A stretch of 34,922 nucleotides of DNA, taken from positions 1 to 34,922 of the forward strand of contig CAAGJU010000153.1 in NCBI GenBank assembly GCA_900770225.1. The letters are read 5' to 3'. Each line of letters starts with the position of its first letter. The first letter of the stretch is position 1. The notes beneath the pieces are model-generated. The model did no database searches, was not told the origin of the DNA, and saw nothing but the letters and a program-made list of their open reading frames with translations. The position numbers and the translations under genes are program-made. Of the stretch, positions 7,145-13,579 are shown one piece after another. The stretch comes from Lachnospiraceae bacterium (GTDB lineage: Bacteria; Bacillota; Clostridia; Lachnospirales; Lachnospiraceae).

Positions 7145-7206
7145 AGGTGTCATAAGTATGATAACAGTGTCAATAAAATTCACCCACTTTTGACACTGTT
7201 ATCATA
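7145..7206. repeat. 32-bp repeat copy 2 joined to a 17-bp perfect inverted repeat
   Basis: 7145-7176 is identical to 611-642. From inside it, 7157-7173 (TATGATAACAGTGTCAA) is the exact reverse complement of 7190-7206, with a 16-nt loop. The right arm ends only 17 bp before the preferred amidohydrolase start codon, so in RNA the hairpin would lie close to the ribosome binding site. Confidence 0.7.
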
Positions 7207-7223
7207 GAAAGGCTGTGTGGAAA

Positions 7224-8426
7224 ATGGATCAATTATGGGAAAAAATCACGGAGCTGCGGCATGAGCTTCATCGGCATCCGGAGCTGTCCGGACAGGAGAG
7301 ACAGACGAAGGCGCGCCTGATCGCGTTTATTCAGAAGTATACAAAGCTGAAGATCGTGGACATGGGGGACTGGTTTTATGCACTGTATGAACCGGCAGAG
7401 CAGAACGGACAACCGCCAATCGCCTTCCGTGCAGACATGGATGCACTGCCGGTGCCGGAGACGATTTCACTGCCGTACGGATCGCAGAATACCGGCGCGG
7501 CGCATAAATGCGGCCATGACGGACATTCCTCCGTGCTGGCTGCCCTGGCAGTGCTGCTGGAAGAGGACCCTGATGTCCACCGCACCGTTTATCTGATCTT
7601 CCAGTCAGCGGAGGAAACCGGCCGTGGCGGAAAACCCTGCGCGGATTTCCTCAGAGAGACGCCGGTCAGTGAAGTTTATGCCTTTCACAATCTGAGCGGT
7701 TATCCGGAGAGTGCGGTGATGGTTCGTGACCGTCTGACGCAGTGTGCATCCAAGGGACTGCTGGTGAAATTTCAGGGAGAAAGGGCGCATGCAGGAACGC
7801 CGGAAGACGGTCGGAACCCGGCTGCTGCCATCGCCTCTCTGGCACTATACTCGCAGCAGATGAATGCCGTGCAGAAAAAGCGCGAAGAACACGAAGAGTG
7901 GGAAGAGCATAAAGAGTACAAAGAACTGGAAGAGCGCGATGAGCTTAAAGATCAGACAGATCAGGGCATACATCTCTGCACGATCGTCTGTATGCAGGAG
8001 GGAAGTCTGGATTTCGGTATTTCTCCGGGAGATGGCGAGATTGCTTTTACCCTGCGGACAGAATCGGATGAGGAACTTGAAGGAATGGAACAGGCACTCC
8101 GCCAGCGTGCCGGGCAGCTGGCAGAGGAGTATGGCTTGAGCGTTGATTTTTCAACGTATGATCCGTTTCCGGCAACGGTCAATGATCCGGCATGTGCGGA
8201 AAAAGTTCGTCGTGCGGCCGCTGAGCTCGGCCTGAAGCTGGCACCGATGGATCAGCCGTGGCGGCCGTCCGAGGATTTCGGATGGTATACCAGAGTGCGC
8301 CCCGGCGCCATGTTCTACATAGGAAACGGAATGGACTGGCCGATGCCGCACCAGCCCGCCTATGATTTTAATGATCATATCCTGCAGACGGCGGCGTCAG
8401 TCTTTCTGAAGCTGGCGGAAAGCTGA
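7224..8426 (+). CDS. M20-family metallo-amidohydrolase (N-acyl-amino-acid/hippurate hydrolase type)
   Basis: A 400-residue cytosolic zinc amidohydrolase of the M20D type, which cleaves N-acyl or aryl amides of amino acids. Visible motifs are HRHPELSG near the N-terminus, ADMDALP at 70-76, HKCGHDGH at 94-101 with the Cys/His metal ligands, and the catalytic Glu pair at 130-131 (SAEETGRGG). A final metal-site His lies in MPHQPAYDFND. The lid domain carries an unusual run of about 31 highly charged residues at 217-247 (QKKREEHEEWEEHKEYKELE and onwards) that is not part of the core fold. The ATG at 7224 is preferred over GTG at 7215, which would sit only two bases from AAGG. The natural substrate cannot be told from sequence. 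Confidence 0.9.
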   Translation: MDQLWEKITELRHELHRHPELSGQERQTKARLIAFIQKYTKLKIVDMGDWFYALYEPAEQNGQPPIAFRADMDALPVPETISLPYGSQNTGAAHKCGHDGHSSVLAALAVLLEEDPDVHRTVYLIFQSAEETGRGGKPCADFLRETPVSEVYAFHNLSGYPESAVMVRDRLTQCASKGLLVKFQGERAHAGTPEDGRNPAAAIASLALYSQQMNAVQKKREEHEEWEEHKEYKELEERDELKDQTDQGIHLCTIVCMQEGSLDFGISPGDGEIAFTLRTESDEELEGMEQALRQRAGQLAEEYGLSVDFSTYDPFPATVNDPACAEKVRRAAAELGLKLAPMDQPWRPSEDFGWYTRVRPGAMFYIGNGMDWPMPHQPAYDFNDHILQTAASVFLKLAES

Positions 8427-8458
8427 CCGGTCTCATCTGCAGAGATTCCCGTGATCGT

Positions 8459-8589
8459 GTATGAGAAGCAGTTTCTGATCTCAGGAGAACAGGTGTTGCT
8501 TCGTATGAGAAGCGTTTTCTGACCTCAGGAGAACAGGTGATGCTTCGTATGAGAAGCGATTTTCTGATCTCATGAGGTCAGGTGCTGTG
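8459..8589. repeat. 44-bp tandem repeat, about three units
   Basis: Units start at 8459, 8503 and 8547 (core GTATGAGAAGCG ... TTTCTGA ... CAGGTG). The first two are 44 bp and nearly identical; the third has one inserted base and diverges at its 3' half. The array fills the space between the convergent amidohydrolase and symporter genes and ends 10 bp from the symporter stop codon. Confidence 0.85.
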
Positions 8590-8598
8590 TGTCTGCCC

Positions 8599-9963
8599 TT
8601 ATCTGAAAAACGTAATGATGCCGTAGACGACGAGGAAACCAACAATAACCGGCAGAATGTACTTGAAATACCACCGCAGTCCGCGCGGAACGCTGAGCCC
8701 TTCGCCGGTGTTTGCTTCTTTGATAAAGTTGTCAAATCCCCAGCCGAACTTCCACGTGCAGAAGAGGATGATGACAAAGGATCCCACAGGAAGGCAGATA
8801 TTACTCACAAAGAAATCTTCCATATCCATGATCGTCTTCCCCGGCACGAGCTGCGCGGCGCTCCACAGATTGAAGCCGAGTGCGCACGGGATTGAGCAGA
8901 TCGCGATGATCAGGCCGTTGACAATGCCACTCTTCCTGCGCTTCGTTCCGCGCAGGTCGATGGAAAAGGCGATGATGTTCTCGAACACGCCGATCATCGT
9001 GGAGAGTGCGGCAAACGACAGAAAGATAAAGAACATCGTTCCCCAGATGCGCCCGCCCTGCATGGAAGAAAAGACGCGCGGAAGCGTCATGAAGATCAGG
9101 CTCGGTCCGGAATCGGGATCCACACCGTAGACGAAGCACGCCGGAAAAATAATAAGGCCCGCCGTAAACGCGACGAACGTATCGAGTGTCGAAACGATGA
9201 CTGCCTCTCCGGCGAGGCGCTTTTTGCGGTTGATGTAGCTCCCGTAGATTTCCATGCCGCCCATGCCGATGGAGAGCGTGAAAAAGCTCTGGTTGAGAGC
9301 CGCGTACATCACGTTGAACAGGCCGGCTTTTCTGATGTGCTCCGCATTGGGCTTCAGGTAAAAGGAGAGTCCGCCCTGGCCACCCGGAAGCGTGAGACTT
9401 CTGATTCCCAGGATTACCATGATGATCAGCAGTGCCAGCATCATGAATTTCGTGATGTTTTCGACGCCCTTCTGGAGCCCGATGCTGCATACAACCGTTG
9501 TGATCAGCATGACGATGAGCATGGCACCGATCAGGATGGACGGTTTATTCATCATATCATTGAATGTGTCGGCAACAAGCTGCGTGTCGGCATTGACAAA
9601 TGTGCCCTTCGCCATCAGCCAGGCGTAGTACAGGATCCATCCCGAGATCACCGAGTAATACATGAGCAGCACGTAGTTACCCGCCATGGAAATATATCCC
9701 ATGAGATGAAATTTAGAACCCTTCTTTTCCAGCTTTCGGTAGGCGGGAAGAATACTGACCTGACTCGCGCGGCCGATCGAATATTCCATCGTGAGAACGG
9801 GAATGCCGAGGATCGTGAGGAAGACGATGTAGATGATGAGGAAAAATCCGCCGCCGTACTGACCGCAGATATACGGAAACCGCCAGACATTTCCCACGCC
9901 GATCGCGCACCCGGCCGATATGAGAATAAAGCCGAGTCGCGATCCCAGAGTTTCTCTTTTCAT
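8599..9963 (-). CDS. Neurotransmitter:sodium symporter (NSS/SNF) family amino-acid transporter
   Basis: A 454-residue, multi-spanning membrane protein of the NSS family, with 11-12 predicted membrane helices. The hallmark GFILISAGCAIGVGNVWRFPYICGQYGGGFFL covers helix 1, where bacterial members such as LeuT and MhsT bind sodium and substrate in the unwound segment. FFTLSIGMGGMEIYGSYI corresponds to the helix-6 region. It would import an amino acid or related compound with Na+. AGGATGG sits 9 bases before the ATG. It is encoded alone on the minus strand, downstream of a large palindrome and a cloverleaf-like element. Placing it convergent with an M20 amidohydrolase makes an acyl-amino-acid link plausible but unproven. 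Confidence 0.92.
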   Translation of the reverse strand: MKRETLGSRLGFILISAGCAIGVGNVWRFPYICGQYGGGFFLIIYIVFLTILGIPVLTMEYSIGRASQVSILPAYRKLEKKGSKFHLMGYISMAGNYVLLMYYSVISGWILYYAWLMAKGTFVNADTQLVADTFNDMMNKPSILIGAMLIVMLITTVVCSIGLQKGVENITKFMMLALLIIMVILGIRSLTLPGGQGGLSFYLKPNAEHIRKAGLFNVMYAALNQSFFTLSIGMGGMEIYGSYINRKKRLAGEAVIVSTLDTFVAFTAGLIIFPACFVYGVDPDSGPSLIFMTLPRVFSSMQGGRIWGTMFFIFLSFAALSTMIGVFENIIAFSIDLRGTKRRKSGIVNGLIIAICSIPCALGFNLWSAAQLVPGKTIMDMEDFFVSNICLPVGSFVIILFCTWKFGWGFDNFIKEANTGEGLSVPRGLRWYFKYILPVIVGFLVVYGIITFFR

Positions 9964-10013
9964 TATTTATTACCATCCTGTGAATTGCGAATTGAATATC
10001 ATCCGAACAATAC

Positions 10014-10050
10014 AACGAGATAAAATCTGCAAAGCAGATTTTATCTCGTT
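10014..10050. repeat. 17-bp perfect palindrome with triloop
   Basis: AACGAGATAAAATCTGC (10014-10030) pairs perfectly with 10034-10050 around AAA. It lies 51-87 bp upstream of the symporter ATG. There is no poly-T tail, so it is more likely an operator, an RNA stem in the leader, or the end of a repeat element. Confidence 0.75.
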
Positions 10051-10052
10051 AT

Positions 10053-10188
10053 CGCGACGTTCGCCACACGCGCGCCTCGCGCGCTCCCAATCCAACAATG
10101 ATTGCATCAGGATTCGGCTTCGCCGGTCCTGCTGCTATCATCGTTGGATTGCGCACACTCCGTGTGCGGATGTGGCTTACTGTTCGCG
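10053..10188 (-). other. Cloverleaf-like structured element (candidate leader RNA or repeat element)
   Basis: Nested complementary segments give a multi-branch fold. Outer stem CGCGA/TCGCG (10053-10057, 10184-10188); second stem GCCACA/TGTGGC (10063-10068, 10171-10176); hairpin GCGCG-CCT-CGCGC (10070-10082); long arm CAATCCAAC/GTTGGATTG (10088-10096, 10143-10151) continuing inward through CAGGA/TCCTG and CGGC/GCCG; hairpin GCACAC-TCC-GTGTGC (10153-10167). The region has no plausible protein. Strand is uncertain: on the minus strand it would be in the symporter leader. It matches no RNA family I can name. Confidence 0.5.
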
Positions 10189-10288
10189 AAAAAAAATGCC
10201 TGACGCCCTGGAAATGCACCGACAGGCGTCAGGCTGCATGGTCTGTCAAAATACCTGACGCTCTGGATACGCATCGACAGGCGTCAGG
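10189..10288 (-). terminator. Tandem terminators of the lactate dehydrogenase gene
   Basis: Two similar hairpins follow the dehydrogenase stop codon on the minus strand. The proximal stem is 10288-10281 with 10261-10254 (CCTGACGC/GCGTCAGG). The distal one is 10234-10225 with 10207-10198 (GCCTGACGCC/GGCGTCAGGC) followed by eight T residues. They are about 56-bp direct repeats of each other; only the second has a strong U-tract. Confidence 0.8.
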
Positions 10289-10300
10289 CTGTATGGTCAG

Positions 10301-11254
10301 TTACAGACCAAGTTCGTCGTAGAAGGACGTGAGAAGCTTTGCGGACTGGTGGAGAGCCTTCTCTTCCTCCGGATCCAGATGAATCTCTACGATCTCCTTC
10401 GAACCCGTCCGGTCGATAATGGTGGGCATGGAGAGCCATGCGTTATCGATGCCGTACTGTCCGGAGAGTCCGACAGTGACGGGGTAGATATGATTCTCGT
10501 TGAAGAGAATGGATTTGCAGATGGCAGCGGAAGAAGCGGCAATGCCGTAGCAGGTATTGCCTTTACGGTTGAAGATGTCCCAGCCGGCCTTGATGGTCTG
10601 CTTCTGCAGGTCTTCCGGCGTCACATTCTGGGTTCGATCCGGGTTATCGCGCATGACATTGCTTACGGATTTACCGCCGATGACAGCTGAATGCCAGGAA
10701 ACGAACTCGCTGTCACCGTGTTCGCCGCATACATAGGCGGAGACACTCTTGGAATCCAGACCATACATTTTTGCCAGCTCGCAGCAGAGACGGGCGGAAT
10801 CCAGATTGGTGCCGGATCCGATGACCTGATTTTTCGGAAGGCCGGAGAGCTTGTAGACCAGATATGTCATGATGTCGACCGGGTTGGAGACGATCAGGAA
10901 GATCCCGTTGAATCCGCTTCCCATCACCGAACCGACGATGCTCTTGATGATCCGGATACTCGGTGCGAGCATATCCAGGCGGTTGGTTGAATCCTTCGGC
11001 ATGGGTGCCGAGGCTGTGACGATGACGATATCGGCGTCATGGCAGTCACTGTAGTCACCTGCATGGATGTTGATATTGCGGTTCATGAAGTAAATCGAAT
11101 GCGCCATGTCGAGGGCCTCGGCATAGGCCTTGTCCTTATTCACGTCGATCAGTACTACCTCTTCGGCCAGCCCCTGATTGATGATCGTATACGCCGTTGT
11201 GCTTCCGACATTTCCGCAGCCTACAATCACAACTTTCGAATCCTTAAAGCTCAT
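10301..11254 (-). CDS. ldh: L-lactate/malate dehydrogenase family protein
   Basis: A 317-residue NAD-dependent 2-hydroxyacid dehydrogenase of the LDH/MDH fold. The Rossmann motif VGCGNVGS is at residues 11-18, NAD-ribose Asp in VVLIDVNKDK, the substrate-loop Arg in STNRLDML, then IVSNPVD, GSGTNLDSAR and the catalytic His in GEHGDSEF. The most likely reaction is pyruvate to L-lactate with NADH, closing fermentation balance. The mobile specificity loop reads SAPMPKDSTNR and lacks both the usual LDH Gln and the MDH Arg, so another 2-oxo acid is possible. The start at 11254 is set by GGAGG nine bases upstream; a ten-codon longer frame has no such site. It is followed by tandem terminators. Confidence 0.88.
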   Translation of the reverse strand: MSFKDSKVVIVGCGNVGSTTAYTIINQGLAEEVVLIDVNKDKAYAEALDMAHSIYFMNRNINIHAGDYSDCHDADIVIVTASAPMPKDSTNRLDMLAPSIRIIKSIVGSVMGSGFNGIFLIVSNPVDIMTYLVYKLSGLPKNQVIGSGTNLDSARLCCELAKMYGLDSKSVSAYVCGEHGDSEFVSWHSAVIGGKSVSNVMRDNPDRTQNVTPEDLQKQTIKAGWDIFNRKGNTCYGIAASSAAICKSILFNENHIYPVTVGLSGQYGIDNAWLSMPTIIDRTGSKEIVEIHLDPEEEKALHQSAKLLTSFYDELGL

Positions 11255-11371
11255 CTGGCATTTCCTCCCTCTCTGAAAAAACAAATGTTATTAAGCCGTC
11301 GTCAGGTGGGCAGTTTTTGAGCATGCACAGAAAACTGTATGCCTGAACGAAAATATGTATGATATGGATGT

Positions 11372-11809
11372 TTATTTAATCAGTTCACCGACAACCTTGC
11401 TGATCGTTCCGCCCTCGGCTTTACCCTTGAGAAGCGGCATGACCTTTTTCATGATCTGGCCTCTGTTCTTCGAGGCAAGTTCTTCAGCCGCATTTTGCTG
11501 AAGGAACGAACGAATCTCATCTTCTGACATCATGGCAGGGGCATATTCGGAGATGATGTCATATCTCTGCTGATACTGCTCCAGCAGATCCGTCCGGGAT
11601 GCCGGGCAGGTGTCCAGAGATTCCTTCGCCGATTTCTGCTCCTTCAGGATCGCGCGGTCGACAAGCTCTTCCGGAACGTCGTCCCGCTTTCCCTCGTCAA
11701 TGGCCAGCTTTTTTGCCGCGCTCAGAAGGGATGATATCGCATCCTTGCGGGGTTTGTCCTTTGCCTTGGCTGCTGTGATCATATCTTTTCTTAACTGTTC
11801 AATCGTCAT
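11372..11809 (-). CDS. GatB/YqeY domain-containing protein
   Basis: A 145-residue protein of the YqeY family, which resembles the tail domain of the GatB subunit of tRNA amidotransferase. Typical features are the N-terminal MTIEQLRKDMITAAKAKDKPRKDAISSLLSAAK, a central YEQ-type helix (LLEQYQQRYDIISEYAPAMMSEDEI), and the C-terminal GQIMKKVMPLLKGKAEGGTISKVVGELI. The family normally has about 145-150 residues, so it is complete. Exact function is unknown, though a tRNA or aminoacylation link is suspected. TGGAGGTG precedes the ATG by about 9 bases. It has its own promoter (extended -10 TGCTACAAT on the minus strand at 11850-11842, with TTCATG 17 bp before the TACAAT hexamer). Confidence 0.92.
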   Translation of the reverse strand: MTIEQLRKDMITAAKAKDKPRKDAISSLLSAAKKLAIDEGKRDDVPEELVDRAILKEQKSAKESLDTCPASRTDLLEQYQQRYDIISEYAPAMMSEDEIRSFLQQNAAEELASKNRGQIMKKVMPLLKGKAEGGTISKVVGELIK

Positions 11810-11841
11810 AATAACGACACCTCCATTTATAAATTACCCTT

Positions 11842-11870
11842 ATTGTAGCACTACCGGGCAAAGTCATGAA
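11842..11870 (-). promoter_or_regulatory. Promoter of the YqeY gene
   Basis: On the minus strand TTCATG is followed after 17 bp by TACAAT (11847-11842), preceded by TG to form an extended -10. It lies 33 bp upstream of the YqeY start codon. Confidence 0.5.
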
Positions 11871-12166
11871 GTTCTATTCAACGGCTGTTTCATACGTCCG
11901 TAAAAATGCAAAAAATGCTGTTCTTAATTCATTGGTAACCACGGTTTCGGGGTTTTTCTCTCTTCATGTGCGTGATTGAAATATTGTTTTCCTCTGTTTT
12001 TCTTTGTCTGCAGTAAACGTCCCTATGATCGAAAATACTGTGATATGTGTGAAATCTGATGCTGGCAGGGGGCGCCAGAGGTGAAATAATAAATTTACAG
12101 TCATGAGTGGTGAAATGGGACAGTGCCTGTACGGGCACATCCTGACAGAGAAAGGAGATAAACGAT
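11871..12166. other. Upstream region of the GH2/GH112 operon, no gene seen
   Basis: This stretch has no supported gene. It carries small hairpins (CTGGC/GCCAG near 12061-12077 and GTGCC/GGCAC near 12123-12137) and ends in a strong AGAAAGGAG ribosome binding site for the cupin gene. The operon promoter must lie here, but no clear -35/-10 pair stands out. Confidence 0.5.
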
Positions 12167-12526
12167 ATGCAGGAAGGCAAAATTTTCAGAATTAACGAAA
12201 TGGAATGGACACCGGTTCAGGGAGAGCATGGAACGGCACAGCATTATGATAAATGCTTGGTGACGGATCCGCTGAATGGCATGATCGTCAACGTTTCCAA
12301 ATATCCGAAGGGTTATCATCTGGCATGGCATAAACACAGCTGCGCGCACGGCATGTATGTCATCAAGGGAAGCATGGAGACAAACCTCGGTACAGTGAAG
12401 GCCGGTGATTTTGTCTGGTGGCCGGCTGGCGTTGCCATGGAGCATGGAGCGACAGCAACAGAGGACTGCGAGTTTCTTTTTGTGACAAATTCTCCGTTTG
12501 ATATTGAATTCACCGAAAAACAGTAA
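12167..12526 (+). CDS. Small single-domain cupin protein
   Basis: A 119-residue cupin. The first motif (HLAWHKHSCAHGMYVIKGSMETNLG) supplies two metal-type histidines in HKH but has Gly/Met where the usual Glu ligand sits. The second motif (GDFVWWPAGVAMEHGA) supplies the last His. Such proteins bind or isomerise small molecules, or act as sugar-responsive sensors. As first gene of an apparent operon with an aldo/keto reductase, GH2 and GH112, it may help handle a sugar released by the locus; no specific reaction can be assigned. AAAGGAG lies 7 bases before the ATG, and the next gene starts 36 bp after the stop. Confidence 0.85.
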   Translation: MQEGKIFRINEMEWTPVQGEHGTAQHYDKCLVTDPLNGMIVNVSKYPKGYHLAWHKHSCAHGMYVIKGSMETNLGTVKAGDFVWWPAGVAMEHGATATEDCEFLFVTNSPFDIEFTEKQ

Positions 12527-12562
12527 CAGGAATGCAGGAAACGGAAAGGATAAGCAGAAGAC

Positions 12563-13579
12563 ATGGCAGACAGGTACGTAGCGAATGACAGGCGTTATGA
12601 GAATATGAAGTATTACCATGTGGGAAAGAGCGGACTGAAGTTCCCGGCTGTTTCCCTGGGATGTTGGCACAATTTCGGCAGCGGAGCGAGCCCGGATTCG
12701 ATGCGGGCTCTTCTGCGCACGGCGTTTGATCACGGTATTACACAATTTGATCTTGCGAATAACTACGGACCTGTCTACGGCAGTGCGGAAACCAATGTGG
12801 GCAGGATCCTCAAGGAGGATTTTGCCCCGTACCGCGATGAGCTGGTTATCACGACAAAGGCCGGATATGATATGTGGGACGGCCCCTACGGGGACTGGGG
12901 CAGCCGCAAATATCTGATCGCAAGCTGCGACCAGAGTCTGAAACGACTTGGTCTGGACTACGTGGATATTTTTTATCATCACCGCATGGATCCGGAGACG
13001 CCGCTGGAGGAGACGATGGAAGCACTGCTTCAGATCGTGCGGAGCGGAAAAGCGCTGTACGCCGGTATTTCCAATTACAATCTCGAATATACAAAGCGTG
13101 CGATGGAGATCGCGAAGGAGATTCATCTGCCACTCATTGTGAACCAGCGGAAATATTCTCTGTTCGACCGGACGATTGAAACGGACGGCGTTAAGGATTT
13201 CTGCGCGGAGAACGGCATGGGGATCATTGCTTTCTGCCCGCTGGCGCAGGGGCTTCTGACGGACAAGTATCTGCATGGCATCCCGGAGGACAGCCGGGTG
13301 GCAAGAGACGGGAGATTCCTGAAAGCAAAGGATATTACGCCGGAGAGACTGGAGGAAATCCGGCGTCTGCAGGAGATCGCAACCGAGAGAGGACAGACAC
13401 TGGCGGAGATGTCGCTGGCGTGGATATTCCGTGACGGAAAGGTCTGCTCGGTACTGACCGGGGCTTCCCGTCCGGAGCAGATCGAAGACAATGTTCGTTT
13501 CCTGGCCAATACGACGTTCTCGGAAGAGGAGATTTCCAGGATAGAGGAGATCTGCGGCAGTAAAGGTGAGAAGGCATGA
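12563..13579 (+). CDS. Aldo/keto reductase, YghZ/Gpr (L-glyceraldehyde 3-phosphate reductase) type
   Basis: A 338-residue NADPH-dependent reductase with the AKR (beta/alpha)8 fold. The catalytic tetrad is visible: Asp and Tyr in FDLANNYGPVYGSAE, Lys in LVITTKAGY, His in DIFYHHRMDPETPLEE. The stretch GPYGDWGSRKYLIASCDQSL matches the YghZ/Gpr subgroup closely, including the N-terminal ANDRRYENMKYYHVGKSGL that supports the start at 12563. Its AAAGGA site is rather far upstream (about 14 bases). The stop overlaps the ATG of the following GH2 gene (ATGA), implying translational coupling. In this locus it may reduce an aldehyde sugar or aldolase product rather than L-glyceraldehyde 3-phosphate; that is inference. 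Confidence 0.9.
   Translation: MADRYVANDRRYENMKYYHVGKSGLKFPAVSLGCWHNFGSGASPDSMRALLRTAFDHGITQFDLANNYGPVYGSAETNVGRILKEDFAPYRDELVITTKAGYDMWDGPYGDWGSRKYLIASCDQSLKRLGLDYVDIFYHHRMDPETPLEETMEALLQIVRSGKALYAGISNYNLEYTKRAMEIAKEIHLPLIVNQRKYSLFDRTIETDGVKDFCAENGMGIIAFCPLAQGLLTDKYLHGIPEDSRVARDGRFLKAKDITPERLEEIRRLQEIATERGQTLAEMSLAWIFRDGKVCSVLTGASRPEQIEDNVRFLANTTFSEEEISRIEEICGSKGEKA

Larger units (their letters stand above)
6657..7223. other. 567-bp divergent intergenic region without a convincing gene
   Basis: Short open frames here lack ribosome binding sites and family features. The region holds an imperfect direct repeat (TCACACATC at 6779 and 6808, each followed by an A/T-rich run), the 9-bp inverted repeat and extended -10 at 6938-6975, and the 32-bp repeat plus 17-bp inverted repeat at 7145-7206. 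It must contain the promoters of both the lipoprotein gene and the M20 amidohydrolase gene. Confidence 0.6.

Noticed and set aside
10053..10188. tRNA gene because of cloverleaf appearance
   Set aside because: The fold is almost twice tRNA size, lacks the TTC/GG D- and T-loop consensus and an acceptor end.
9920..10322. Plus-strand frames across the cloverleaf element and terminators
   Set aside because: They run through perfect palindromes and duplicated terminator hairpins; the encoded peptides merely mirror these repeats.
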